NCBI GenBank assembly: GCA_035293845.1
Contig: DATGMB010000223.1
Coordinates: forward strand, 1 to 64,000
Reading direction: 5' to 3'
DNA: 64,000 nucleotides
From: DATGMB01 sp035293845
GTDB taxonomy: Bacteria; Acidobacteriota; Terriglobia; Bryobacterales; Bryobacteraceae
In this document: piece after piece, positions 25,127 to 33,986 of the stretch
Position numbering within the stretch: position 1 is the stretch's first letter
How the letters are laid out: the number at the start of each line of letters is the position of its first letter
Translations under genes and position numbers: made by a program
Notes under the pieces: generated by a model
The model's database searches: none
Seen by the model: the letters and a program-made list of their open reading frames with translations, nothing else
Told to the model about the DNA's origin: nothing

Positions 25127-25408
25127 ATGGGCGTGACGTTCCTGCCACAGGACGAGCGCGAGCGTCTGGAACTAGAGCTGCTCACGAGAGTACGAGCCGC
25201 GCGGGATGTTTACCTGGCGGCTTCCAATAACTGCTCACGAATCAGAGAGCAATTCCTTGGGATGTTGGACCACCCGGACGGCGCCTTCGCCCTGCATGAG
25301 GCCGCCCGCAAAGAGCGGATCGCGATGCAGGCGTATGCCAGGGTGTTGGAGGAATTTGCGAAGGTCGCGCTGAATGACCGTCCGCAATCCTCCGCGACCG
25401 GGGCGTAG
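25127..25408 (+). CDS. Small hypothetical protein
   Basis: 93 aa, entirely helical by composition (ERERLELELLTRVRAARDVY, EAARKERIAMQAYARVLEEF). It contains two Cys or Met-flanked turns and no signal peptide. Codon use resembles neighbouring genes, and the frame starts with ATG and ends cleanly. I recognise no family. Single-copy helical proteins of this size are often seen beside sensory genes in soil bacteria, which is the only contextual hint. Confidence 0.55.
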   Translation: MGVTFLPQDERERLELELLTRVRAARDVYLAASNNCSRIREQFLGMLDHPDGAFALHEAARKERIAMQAYARVLEEFAKVALNDRPQSSATGA

Positions 25409-25514
25409 CCGTGAGCCAAGTGCCGAACCGTACTGGAACCCTTAAGCGCCCGGTCCGCGGCGTTTCGGTGGCCTAGCTCCTGGTTCCGCCGGTTGCTACG
25501 GAAGTACGTCTTTC

Positions 25515-26816
25515 CTATGCCGGTTCCGGAATCAGGAACCGTTCGGGGCAACCGGCTGCCCGCGCCACGGCCTCCGCGGCGAGGTAGCCGCTGCGGACCG
25601 CGCCTTCCATGGTGGCAGGCCATCCGGTGCGCGTCCAATCGCCGGCGAGAAAGGCCTGCGGCAGTCCGGCTTCGGTTGCGGGGCGCAGGCACTCGGTCTC
25701 CGGAGCGGCGGAAAACGTCGCGCGCTGCTCCTTGACGACATGCGCCTTGAGCAGCCGGGCATCCTTGACCCTTGGAAAATAGAGCCGCAGGTCGCCGATC
25801 GCCATGTCGATGATTTCGCCGCGCCCGAGCGCGGTCAGATCGCGCGAGGCGCTGACCACGAGCTGCAGATACCGGCCGCGGTCCTTGTTGAACATCCACT
25901 GGATGGTGCGGTCGAGCAGGGTGGCGTGCGGGAGATTGGTGATTTCGCGGTCGAACCAGAGGTGCACGCCGGTAATGGGCGAGTGCTCCAGCTTCGGCGC
26001 AGGCATTCCGAGATCCGCCAGCCGCTCGAACGGCAGCGCGCAGATGCGGAAGTCGCCGCGCCGCAGTTCGCCCGCCACCTGGAACCCGTCCGCGGCGATG
26101 CGCTCCACCGGGCTGCGGAAATGCAGCCGCACATTCGGCAGTCGCTCCCAGACCCTGGCGTCGTAGAGTTGGCCGAGCGGCACGGCGGGGACGCCCATTT
26201 CGTACGCATCGGCGCGCGCCAGGAAGCCCTGCCAGAAGACCTGGAAGCCGTGAATCGCGGCCATGCGGTCCAGATCTTCGTTGATGGCGCTCACCAGCAC
26301 CTGCCGCCAGAAGCGGTCGATGGCGCGCGGCGTCTGGCGCTTCTGGTTGAGCCAGTCGAGCATGCTGATGCGGTCGAGGTCCTTGCGGCGCGTGCGCTCG
26401 CGGCGGAGAGCCCAGAGGGCGCGGGCGATCGCGAGCTTATCGTGCCGGTCCAGGCAGCGCATGCGCAGGAATGAGCCTGAGAAATGCAGCGGCGCCGGCA
26501 AACGCCCACGGCGCAGGATCGAAAGGCGCCCGCCGGGTTCGAGAAAATAGAACTCGCGATAGAAGCGGATGCGGTCGCGCACGCCGAGTCGGGTGTAAAA
26601 ATCCAGCAGGTTGGTGCAGCAGCGCAGCAGGACGTGTTGGCAGTTATCGATGATTTCGGTTTCCGCTCCCTCCTGAGCCGGAGCGGCATAGGACGCGGCG
26701 CGGCCGCCTGGAAACGGCCGGGCTTCGAAGACATCGACCTCGAATCCCGCGCCGCCGAGCGCAGCCGCGGCGGAGAGTCCGGCGAGTCCGCCGCCGGCAA
26801 TGAGAACTTTGGGCAT
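25515..26816 (-). CDS. hpnE: Hydroxysqualene dehydroxylase (HpnE-type FAD amine oxidase)
   Basis: 433 aa from ATG 26816. The N-terminal FAD-binding motif is VLIAGGGLAGLSAAAALGGA, followed by the acidic end of the second strand (VDVFEARPFPGGRA). The HpnE signature DNCQHVLLRCCTNLLDFY is present, and the C-terminal FAD-contacting segment is FLAGDWTRTGWPATMEGAVR. HpnE reduces hydroxysqualene to squalene, completing the HpnC-HpnD-HpnE route to hopanoid precursors. hpnC, hpnD and a squalene-hopene cyclase are not in this window. A phytoene-desaturase-like role is the main alternative; the NCQHVLL motif favours HpnE. The gene is separated from its neighbours by ~100-165 bp. Confidence 0.88.
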   Translation of the reverse strand: MPKVLIAGGGLAGLSAAAALGGAGFEVDVFEARPFPGGRAASYAAPAQEGAETEIIDNCQHVLLRCCTNLLDFYTRLGVRDRIRFYREFYFLEPGGRLSILRRGRLPAPLHFSGSFLRMRCLDRHDKLAIARALWALRRERTRRKDLDRISMLDWLNQKRQTPRAIDRFWRQVLVSAINEDLDRMAAIHGFQVFWQGFLARADAYEMGVPAVPLGQLYDARVWERLPNVRLHFRSPVERIAADGFQVAGELRRGDFRICALPFERLADLGMPAPKLEHSPITGVHLWFDREITNLPHATLLDRTIQWMFNKDRGRYLQLVVSASRDLTALGRGEIIDMAIGDLRLYFPRVKDARLLKAHVVKEQRATFSAAPETECLRPATEAGLPQAFLAGDWTRTGWPATMEGAVRSGYLAAEAVARAAGCPERFLIPEPA

Positions 26817-26983
26817 CACGTTTTCACCATTGTCACATCCGGCGTTGCATGCTTTCCGGATAGACGAAGAATTGGCGCATTAGTTCCGAAAGAAGTGGAA
26901 CCGACCGCCGAGACACAGAGACGCCGAGAACCTGTCCTCCCTTTCGTTTTCCGCGGCGTGTCGGCGGTCGTGGCGGTGGATTG

Positions 26984-28558
26984 CTATAGCAGCGCGCGGA
27001 TGGTCTCGATCGTGTCCGCGTCCTCCGGCTTCTTATCGCGCCGCCAGCGGGCCATGCGGGGGAAGCGGACAGCGATGCCGGAGCGGTGGCGCGGGGATTT
27101 GCGGATGCCCTCGAACGCGAGTTCGAAGACGAGCTCCGGCCTGACAGCGTGGACGGGCCCGAAGCGCTCGACGGTGTTGCGGCGGACGAACGCGTCCACC
27201 TCGCGGATCTCCTCATCGCTCAGCCCGGAATAGGCTTTGGCGAACGGAACCAGCTCGCCGTTCTCCCAGACGCCGAACGTGTAATCCGTAAACAGGCTGG
27301 CGCGGCGTCCGTGGCCCGGCTGCGCATAGATCAGGACGCAATCGACCGAGTACGGATCGATCTTCCATTTCCACCAGTCGCCGCGGCGCCGGCCCACACG
27401 ATACGGCGAGCCCAGCCGCTTCAGCATGAAGCCTTCGACTTTGCGCTCCCGCGATTCCTGCCGCAGCGTTCGCAGCTCGTCCCAATCCGCGCCGCGCACG
27501 AGCGGCGAGAGCACGAGCCCCTCGATGCCCTCCACCGCCGCTTCGAGCTGCGCGCGCCGCCATTCGATGGGGCGCTCGCGCGCATCCTCGCCGCCCCATT
27601 CCAGCAGATCGAAGGCCACCAGGACCGCCGGCACCTCCGCCAGGATCTTCGCGCCGAGCGTCTTGCGGCCGATGCGCCGCTGCATCGCGCCGAACGAGAG
27701 CGGCGCGCCGTCCTTCCACGGCATGACCTCGCCATCGAGCACGGTTCCCTCCGCGAGGCGCGCGCCGGCGGCGGCGATTTCCGGGAAGCGGTCTGTGATG
27801 AGCTCCTCGCCGCGCGACCAGAGGAACGTTTGGCCGCCGCGGCGGATCAACTGCGCGCGGATGCCGTCCCACTTCCATTCGATCTGCCATTCGCGTGGGT
27901 CGCCGAGGTCCTCGGGCGCGCCTTCGAGCGGGTAGGCGAGGCAGAATGGATAGGGCCGGCTGGCGTCGGCTTCGCGCGTTTCGGGCGCGATGAGCCGCGA
28001 CCAGAACTCGGCCGTCGGCTGCCACTCGCCCATCAGCCGGTGGGCAACGGTCTCGGCCGGGAGGCCGCTGGTTTCGGCGAGCGAGCGCATAACCAGGCTC
28101 TGCGACACGCCCACGCGGAATTCGCCGGTGATGAGTTTATTCCAGGCGAAACGCTGGCGCTCGTCCATGTCGCGCCACGCGGAGACGAGCCAGGCGCGGC
28201 GGGTTTGGTCGTCAGCGTCGCGCATCGGGAGCAGGCGCTGCTCGACCCACCAGTGCAGCGGTTGATCGCTCGAATGCGCGGCCGGCGGGAGCAGCAGCGC
28301 GATCAGTTCGGCGAAGTCTCCGACCGCGTGGTAGCACTCGGCGAAAAGCCAGTCCGGCACGCCGGCCTCTTCGATGGCCCACTGCGCCAGCTTGCGCGAT
28401 TCGAGCAGGCGCTTGGGACGCCGTCCGATGAGAAAGCTGACGGCCCAGGCCGCATCCTCGGGTGCCGCCGCGCGGAAGTAGCGTTCGAGCGCGGCGATCT
28501 TTTCGTTGGTCTTGGTGGTTTCGTCCAGCGCGGCGTAGAGCTCGGCGAAGGCTTTCAC
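26984..28558 (-). CDS. ATP-dependent DNA ligase (exonuclease-linked type)
   Basis: 524 aa. Residues 1-200 form the N-terminal DNA-binding domain of LigB/LIG1-like ligases. The adenylation motif I is IEWKWDGIRAQ with the nucleophile Lys229. Further motifs are FLWSRGEELITDRFPEI, DGEVMPWKDG, ESRERKVEGFMLKRL and WWKWKIDPYSVDCVLIYAQ. The C-terminal OB domain ends RFPRMARWRRDKKPEDADTI. Its GTG start shares GTGA with the end of the upstream exonuclease gene, so both are one operon. In many bacteria this pair occurs with an Lhr-like helicase and a phosphoesterase in a DNA-damage cluster; those two are absent here. Expected role: sealing nicks during repair of crosslinks or alkylation damage. Confidence 0.93.
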   Translation of the reverse strand: MKAFAELYAALDETTKTNEKIAALERYFRAAAPEDAAWAVSFLIGRRPKRLLESRKLAQWAIEEAGVPDWLFAECYHAVGDFAELIALLLPPAAHSSDQPLHWWVEQRLLPMRDADDQTRRAWLVSAWRDMDERQRFAWNKLITGEFRVGVSQSLVMRSLAETSGLPAETVAHRLMGEWQPTAEFWSRLIAPETREADASRPYPFCLAYPLEGAPEDLGDPREWQIEWKWDGIRAQLIRRGGQTFLWSRGEELITDRFPEIAAAGARLAEGTVLDGEVMPWKDGAPLSFGAMQRRIGRKTLGAKILAEVPAVLVAFDLLEWGGEDARERPIEWRRAQLEAAVEGIEGLVLSPLVRGADWDELRTLRQESRERKVEGFMLKRLGSPYRVGRRRGDWWKWKIDPYSVDCVLIYAQPGHGRRASLFTDYTFGVWENGELVPFAKAYSGLSDEEIREVDAFVRRNTVERFGPVHAVRPELVFELAFEGIRKSPRHRSGIAVRFPRMARWRRDKKPEDADTIETIRALL

Positions 28559-29511
28559 GATTCCTCCGCCTCAAAGCGCGCCTCGATGGCGCGGGCCGCG
28601 CAGCCATGCTCGGAGAGCCACCGCACCATCGGCCCGCGGTAGCCGTGCGTGATCCACACGGATTCGGCGCCGGTTTCTTCGATGACACGCAGCAGGTCAG
28701 GCCAGTCTGCGTGGTTCGAGAGCACGAAGCCGCGGTCGAGCGAGAGCCTGCGCCGCGGGCCGCGGATGCGCATCCAGCCCGCGGCCATGGCGGTCGAAAG
28801 CCGGCCCGATGCCGGCTTCCAGCCGGGGGGTGCGAGAATCAGGGTCGCGCGCGCCTCTGCACCCGCCGGCAAGTCCACGCCTGCGGCGCGGTACAACGCG
28901 CAGTAGCGTTCGACTTCTTCATGCAGCCCGATCGGCCCGATCGCGGGGTCGAGCGAGGCCAGCACGCGCTGCGCCATCCCCACCGGGTGCACGTACAACA
29001 CGCTGAGCTTTCCCGAATCCTCATTCGCGCGCCACCAGTTCGCGATATCCGCCATGGCATCTTCCGCGCGAGGCCAGCGGAAGATCGGCAGCCCGAATGC
29101 GGCTCCGGTGATGAACGTATCGCAGCGCAGCAGCTCGAATGGCGCGCAGGTGGGATCGGCCGCCAGTTTGTAATCGCCGGAGACGACCCACACCTCGCCC
29201 GCGCGCTCAATCCGCACCTGCGCCGAGCCGAGGATGTGCCCCGCCGGATGCAGCGAAACCGTCACGCCGCCGATCGTCAGCCGCTCGCCGTATGGGGCGC
29301 CCTGAACCGCAGCCTCCGCGCCGGCCCGCTCGCGCAGGAGCGCTTCGCCCGCGGCCGCCGTCAGATAGGCGCGCGAACCCGGCACGGCGCGATCCGCGTG
29401 CGCGTGCGTGATTAAGGCCCGCCCTACCCCGCCCCACGGATCGATATAAAAATCGCCGGCCGGGCAGTACAGGCCGTCAGGATGGAGCACCAGCATGTCC
29501 GACGATGGCAT
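28555..29511 (-). CDS. Ligase-associated DNA damage response exonuclease (MBL/beta-CASP-like)
   Basis: 318 aa from ATG 29511 (AGGCGG 7 nt upstream; ATG 29496 is an alternative). The family opening LYCPAGDFYIDPWG is clear. The metal site is ITHAHADRAVPGS, where the usual HxHxDH ends in Arg instead of His. Later motifs HPAGHILGSAQV, VVSGDYKLAADPT, AAFGLPIFRWP, FVLSNHADWPDLL and ITHGYRGPMVRWL follow the ligase-linked exonuclease family. It is translationally coupled to the ligase (GTGA). The two likely process and seal damaged DNA ends. The start overlaps the end of the upstream aminopeptidase gene by 35 nt. Confidence 0.92.
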   Translation of the reverse strand: MPSSDMLVLHPDGLYCPAGDFYIDPWGGVGRALITHAHADRAVPGSRAYLTAAAGEALLRERAGAEAAVQGAPYGERLTIGGVTVSLHPAGHILGSAQVRIERAGEVWVVSGDYKLAADPTCAPFELLRCDTFITGAAFGLPIFRWPRAEDAMADIANWWRANEDSGKLSVLYVHPVGMAQRVLASLDPAIGPIGLHEEVERYCALYRAAGVDLPAGAEARATLILAPPGWKPASGRLSTAMAAGWMRIRGPRRRLSLDRGFVLSNHADWPDLLRVIEETGAESVWITHGYRGPMVRWLSEHGCAARAIEARFEAEES

Positions 29512-31162
29512 CGATAGCCGCCTGTGCAATCGGGTGGTATCCCGGCCGCGCGCGTTCGTAAATGCGGCGAGCGCGGTCCGCGCCTTCGGGCGTTTTCATC
29601 AGCGCGGCGTACAGCGGCTTGATGAATTTGCGCCGCCCGACGGAGCAGAGGAAGTCCTCCAGCCTGCCGAACGCCGGCTCGTAACCGGCTTCCACCGCCA
29701 TTTGCAGCCACTGGCAGAGGATTTCGGCGTTGTTCGATCCGGTGAACCGGAATTCGCGGTCGAGACGCGCGAGGTCCGGCTTGCTCCGCGTGCGAAGGAA
29801 GTGCAGCCACTCCTGCGTGCTCCAGCGGCCGGTATCGCGAGCGCCTTCGCGTTCGATGCTCGCCAGAGCGGCGGAATGCGGCTCCGCGGCGCCGGGCGGG
29901 ATGCCCGTGCCCTCGATCCATTCTTCGAGCGGCGCTTGCGTCGGCAGCTCGCGCCGCAGGTGTTTGAGGAATTCGGCTGTGGTAATGCTGCGAAACGCGA
30001 AGCGCTCGAAGTAGCCGCGCAGGAAGGCGTCGAACCGCTCGCGGCCGGCTTCGTGCTCAATGGTCCGGAGCAGCAGTGCGCCTTTTTCGTAGGGCACGAG
30101 CGTCATGCCGTCATCGGGATCGCGGCCGTCGAGATCGATGTGCAGCACGGTATCGCGCGGCGCGAGCGCGGCCATTTCGCGCTCCAGCTCGCGCCGCCCG
30201 AGCACCGCTTCCATCTCGGCGCGATCGGCTCCGTAGAGCCTCTCGATGATCCGCCGCTCCACATACACGGTGAAGCCTTCATTGAGCCAGAAATCGCGCC
30301 ACGTGGCGTTGGTGACCAGGTTGCCCGACCACGAATGCGCCAACTCGTGGGCCACGAGCGATACCAGGCTCTTGTCCCCCGCGATGACGGTGGGGGTGGC
30401 GAAGGTGAGGCACGGATTTTCCATGCCGCCGAAAGGGAAGCTCGGCGGCAGAATCAGCAGGTCGTAGCGGCCCCAGCGGTAGGGACCGTAAAGTTCCTCG
30501 ACCGCGCGGATCATCGCCTCGGTATCTTCGAACTCACGCGCGGCGCGATCGAGCAGCGCCGGCTCCGCGTACACCGCCGAGCGCGGCCCGATCTCGCGGC
30601 GCGCGAAGTCGCCGACCGCCAGCGCGATCAGGTACGGCGGCACCGGCCGGTCCATGCGCCAGGAGCCATCCGGCTGCGCCACGGCGCTCATGACCGAGCA
30701 CAGTCCCGCGGGTGCGGCGATGCGCCCCGTGTGGGTGATGCGGACTCCGGGGCTATCCTGCAGCGGAATCCAGCTCCTGGCGTGAATGGCTTGCGATTGC
30801 GTGTAAAGGAACGGCCTGCGGCCACCGGCCGTCTGCCGGGGCGAGAGCCATTGCAGGCCCGTGGCCGCGGGCGATGTCGAATAATGGATGCGGACCGGCC
30901 TCTCGCCGCGCAAGCGGATCGCGAGCGGCCGGCCGAGATGCGGGTGCGCAGGGCCCAGTTCGAAGCCGTCCGCGTTTTCGATGTCGTGGATCGTCAAGCC
31001 GCGCGTATCGAGCCACAATTCGTTGCCGGAGATCCGCTCATAGTGCAGCGTGGCCGACCCTGTTAGAATCTGGCGTTCGAAATCGGCGGCGAGGTCCAGA
31101 TCGAGATGCCGCAGCCGCGCCTCCTCCGGCCGCGCGAAGGAATGGGAGTCCATCGCTTTCAT
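29477..31162 (-). CDS. M1-family zinc aminopeptidase, LTA4-hydrolase-like
   Basis: 561 aa, no signal peptide. The exopeptidase motif GGMENP is followed by the zinc site HELAHSW with His272, Glu273, His276 and a third ligand Glu295 (FWLNEGF). The N-terminal saddle domain carries YTQSQAIHARSWIPLQDSP. The C-terminal helical domain resembles that of leukotriene-A4 hydrolase. It should trim N-terminal residues from cytoplasmic peptides. Its 3' end overlaps the exonuclease gene, giving a three-gene leftward run; no functional link to DNA repair is implied. It is divergent from the single-domain receiver gene (33-bp gap). Confidence 0.93.
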   Translation of the reverse strand: MKAMDSHSFARPEEARLRHLDLDLAADFERQILTGSATLHYERISGNELWLDTRGLTIHDIENADGFELGPAHPHLGRPLAIRLRGERPVRIHYSTSPAATGLQWLSPRQTAGGRRPFLYTQSQAIHARSWIPLQDSPGVRITHTGRIAAPAGLCSVMSAVAQPDGSWRMDRPVPPYLIALAVGDFARREIGPRSAVYAEPALLDRAAREFEDTEAMIRAVEELYGPYRWGRYDLLILPPSFPFGGMENPCLTFATPTVIAGDKSLVSLVAHELAHSWSGNLVTNATWRDFWLNEGFTVYVERRIIERLYGADRAEMEAVLGRRELEREMAALAPRDTVLHIDLDGRDPDDGMTLVPYEKGALLLRTIEHEAGRERFDAFLRGYFERFAFRSITTAEFLKHLRRELPTQAPLEEWIEGTGIPPGAAEPHSAALASIEREGARDTGRWSTQEWLHFLRTRSKPDLARLDREFRFTGSNNAEILCQWLQMAVEAGYEPAFGRLEDFLCSVGRRKFIKPLYAALMKTPEGADRARRIYERARPGYHPIAQAAIDAIVGHAGAPS

Positions 31163-31195
31163 GATAGAATCGAACCGTCTTAGCCTCCTAGCTCC

Positions 31196-31576
31196 ATGCC
31201 AAACCAGGAACCGAAGCGAGTGATCGCGGTTGTAAATGATCTTTTCTTCTCCGTCAAGCTGACGGAGGCCGCCAAGCGTGCCGGCCTGGCGCTCGAGTTC
31301 GTCAAAGAATTCGACCAGGCGCTGGACCAGGCCAAGACCCGCCCGTCGATGATGGTGCTGGATTTAAACTTCGATGCCGTCGAGCCGTTGGAACTGATCC
31401 GCCGTCTCAAGGCATCGTCGGACACCAAGGGCGTGCGGCTGCTCGGCTATCTCTCGCATATTCAGGCCGATCTCAAACAGCAGGCGCAGGAGGCCGGTTG
31501 CGATATGGTGCTGGCGCGCTCGGCGTTCTCGCAGAATATGCACCAGCTCTTCAAGCGCCACGCGGGTGTGGTGTGA
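31196..31576 (+). CDS. Receiver-like single-domain protein
   Basis: 126 aa with the CheY-like fold. Strand 1 is VIAVVNDLFF (an Asn-Asp pair in place of Asp-Asp). The likely acceptor is the first Asp of MVLDLNFD. The Thr/Ser position is LLGYLSH and the conserved Lys appears as Arg in VLARSAF. The switch residues are thus partly non-canonical, so it may be a constitutive or phosphorylation-independent adaptor (inference). No output domain. Its 3' end overlaps the convergent glycosyltransferase gene by 26 nt, and it is divergent from the M1 peptidase. Confidence 0.85.
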   Translation: MPNQEPKRVIAVVNDLFFSVKLTEAAKRAGLALEFVKEFDQALDQAKTRPSMMVLDLNFDAVEPLELIRRLKASSDTKGVRLLGYLSHIQADLKQQAQEAGCDMVLARSAFSQNMHQLFKRHAGVV

Positions 31577-33827
31577 CTGCTTCCATCGCAGGCCTGTGCC
31601 CGCGCACACGCAGTATGGCTTCGTAGCTCGCGTACGCCGCCTCCGCAATCGTTTTCCAACTGAAACGATCTTCGGCCGTCATGCGCGCCCGCGCGCCCAA
31701 AGCGCGGCTGAGGCCGGGTGAGGCCAGCGCATCGCAGACCGCCGCTGCGAAGCCTTCCCAATCGGCACGGATCAGCGCGTCGTAGCCGTCCTGCAGGTCC
31801 AGCCCCGCGCAGCCCGCCGGCGTCGTGACCACCGGTTTGCCGCAGGCGAGCGCCTCCAGCACCTTGATATTCGTTCCAGCCGAGACTTCAAGCGGTACCA
31901 CCACCACAGCCGCCTCGCGGTAGAGCGGACGGACATCTTCCACGAAGCCATCGAGCACGATGCGCCTGTCGAGCGGCCGGCGTTTCCAGTACTGCTCGTG
32001 GCGCGGCCCGGCGACGACACGAAGGCGCGCTTCGGGCAATCGCGCCCACACGCGCGGCATCACTTCGCGCTCCAGCTTTTCGAAGCCGAGGACGTTCGGC
32101 AGGTGGCGGAAAGAACCGATGAACAGGATCTCCGCTGCGCCGGCGGTATCGCCCGGCGTGAACCGGCCGGTGTCCACGCCGTTGGGCACGACGAACGTGT
32201 CGTCCTCGGACCGGCCGGAATGCCAGGCCGCAGCCGCGCGGTCCTGCTCCGAGACCGTCCACACGGCATCGTAAGCGCGCAGCCACCGCTGCTCGTACGC
32301 GAGCCAGCGCTCGTACTCGGCGTGGGAAGCGGCATCCCGCCGGGTTTCCGCCAGCTGGCGGTAGAGGCTGAACGTCAGGTCGTGTTCCACGAGCAGCGCG
32401 GGAACTGCCGGCGCGGCATCGCGGAAATGGGCCATGTGGGTGTATTCGACTTGCAGCAGGTCCGGCCGCCACTGGCGCGCGACATCGGCGATGAGCGCGC
32501 GCAGAGCTGGCGATTGATGGCCGCGAACCTGAACGGGCAATTCGTACGCTGGCGCCGCGGGCTCGTCGATATCGACGGCCCAGACATGGCGGAAAACCTC
32601 GCGCAGCTTTCCGTAATCGACGGATTCGTCCTTTTCGCGCACCGCGACCAGCGCAAATTCCACGCGGTCCGCCAGCGCGCGGCAGAGATTCCAGATGCGC
32701 ACGGCGCCGCCGTGCGAGAGCGGATAGGGAAGAAACGGCGAGACCAGCAGGATGCGCAGCTTGTCCGGGTAATCCGGCCGGGCGCGCATCGATGAGGATG
32801 CAAACGGCAGGATCGGCTGCGCCACCGCGCCGCGCCCGAGTTCCGGCTCGCGCGGGCCGAGCCGGCGCAGCCCGCGATCCGTCGCCACGTGCAGCACGAA
32901 CGCGGATTCCTGGATCGGAAAATCGGGATGCTCGGAAATTCGGGCGGATTGCCCCACGCTGTACGAGCGCCAGCCCGCCGCCGCGGCCTTCCAGAACAGC
33001 ACGAGCCAACCCGTCTCGGCCAGCCCCGCGTCCGGAATACCGAGCGCCAGCAGTTTGGCACGGTCTACCACGATGGTGTCGCCGAGCGGCGCGAGCACCT
33101 GGCTCGCTTCGCCCGGCTGCAAGGTGCGGAACGGCGCGACGGGAACGGCCATCGGCTTCCATCCGCGGAAGTAGCGCTGCCGCGAGACGGCGAAGGTGCG
33201 GGGATCGTCGAAAAGCGGCAGCATATCCGCGATCTCCGCGTCTTTACCCCAGGCGATCCAGCGCGCGTCCGAAGACCGCGCCAGTTCCTCCAATTCCTCT
33301 CCGTTCCACTGCGCGCCGGCGGAAGGACATACCGCTACCGTGTAGCCCGCCGCGGCATTCGATGGCAGCTCGACGCGCAGCCGCTCGGATCCGTGCAGAT
33401 TCCCGAACCAGCGGCAGTGCGGGTACCCGAGCCGGCCGAGTATGGGCGCCACGCAGACCAGCGGCACGTTGGCGATTTTCCAGCCGATGCCGCGCACCCG
33501 GTCGCCGGCGGCGTGCCAGTTGGAGGTGGCCGCATCGCGCAGCACCCGCGAAAGATGGCGCAGGATGGGCAGCGGCTTGCCTGGGAAGAAATCGCCGAAG
33601 GAGTTTTGCACCAGCGCGCGCCCCGGCGGAACCAGGAACGGCGCCAGTTTCAGAACCCAGCCGCCGCCGCGGCCCCAATGCCCCACGCTGATCGCCACCC
33701 AGCGCGGCCATGCCTGACCCTGCGCGGCCTTGAGAAGCGCCCATTCGCTCGAATTGACGAACACGCGCTCGCAGGCGCGGCGGGTCTCTTCATAGGGCTC
33801 GGACGAAGTGAACAGCCACACCGGCAC
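31551..33827 (-). CDS. Glycosyltransferase family 4-like protein with extra N-terminal domain
   Basis: 758 aa from GTG 33827. Residues ~365-740 are a GT-B glycosyltransferase: ILLVSPFLPYPLSHGGAVRI, VEYTHMAHF, FVVPNGVDTGRFTPGDTAGA, ILFIGSFRHLPNVLG and the sugar-nucleotide site VPLEVSAGTNIKVLEALACG. The first ~360 residues (QNSFGDFFPGKPLPILRHLS; CPSAGAQWNGEELEELARSS) form a second domain I do not recognise. Coding-like sequence continues upstream of 33827 in frame (ILRYFGKGEDKVALVFAAG), so the true start may be a non-standard codon (CTG or ATT near 33932-33935). Probable role: surface polysaccharide synthesis. Confidence 0.85.
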   Translation of the reverse strand: MPVWLFTSSEPYEETRRACERVFVNSSEWALLKAAQGQAWPRWVAISVGHWGRGGGWVLKLAPFLVPPGRALVQNSFGDFFPGKPLPILRHLSRVLRDAATSNWHAAGDRVRGIGWKIANVPLVCVAPILGRLGYPHCRWFGNLHGSERLRVELPSNAAAGYTVAVCPSAGAQWNGEELEELARSSDARWIAWGKDAEIADMLPLFDDPRTFAVSRQRYFRGWKPMAVPVAPFRTLQPGEASQVLAPLGDTIVVDRAKLLALGIPDAGLAETGWLVLFWKAAAAGWRSYSVGQSARISEHPDFPIQESAFVLHVATDRGLRRLGPREPELGRGAVAQPILPFASSSMRARPDYPDKLRILLVSPFLPYPLSHGGAVRIWNLCRALADRVEFALVAVREKDESVDYGKLREVFRHVWAVDIDEPAAPAYELPVQVRGHQSPALRALIADVARQWRPDLLQVEYTHMAHFRDAAPAVPALLVEHDLTFSLYRQLAETRRDAASHAEYERWLAYEQRWLRAYDAVWTVSEQDRAAAAWHSGRSEDDTFVVPNGVDTGRFTPGDTAGAAEILFIGSFRHLPNVLGFEKLEREVMPRVWARLPEARLRVVAGPRHEQYWKRRPLDRRIVLDGFVEDVRPLYREAAVVVVPLEVSAGTNIKVLEALACGKPVVTTPAGCAGLDLQDGYDALIRADWEGFAAAVCDALASPGLSRALGARARMTAEDRFSWKTIAEAAYASYEAILRVRGHRPAMEAVTPHPRGA

Positions 33828-33986
33828 ATCGGGCGCGCCGGCCCGGAGATGCCGGACCGCGCGATGGCTGGCCGCCGGACCGGCAGCAAATACCAGGGCG
33901 ACCTTGTCTTCGCCCTTGCCGAAATATCGCAGAATCGACCGGAGTCCCGTAGCGTGCCCCTGCGCGTGTGGTTCGCGTGCGGTTTG

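Noticed and set aside
28462..29415. A 317-codon plus-strand frame across the exonuclease gene
   Set aside because: Shadow of the minus-strand exonuclease, which has family motifs over its full length.
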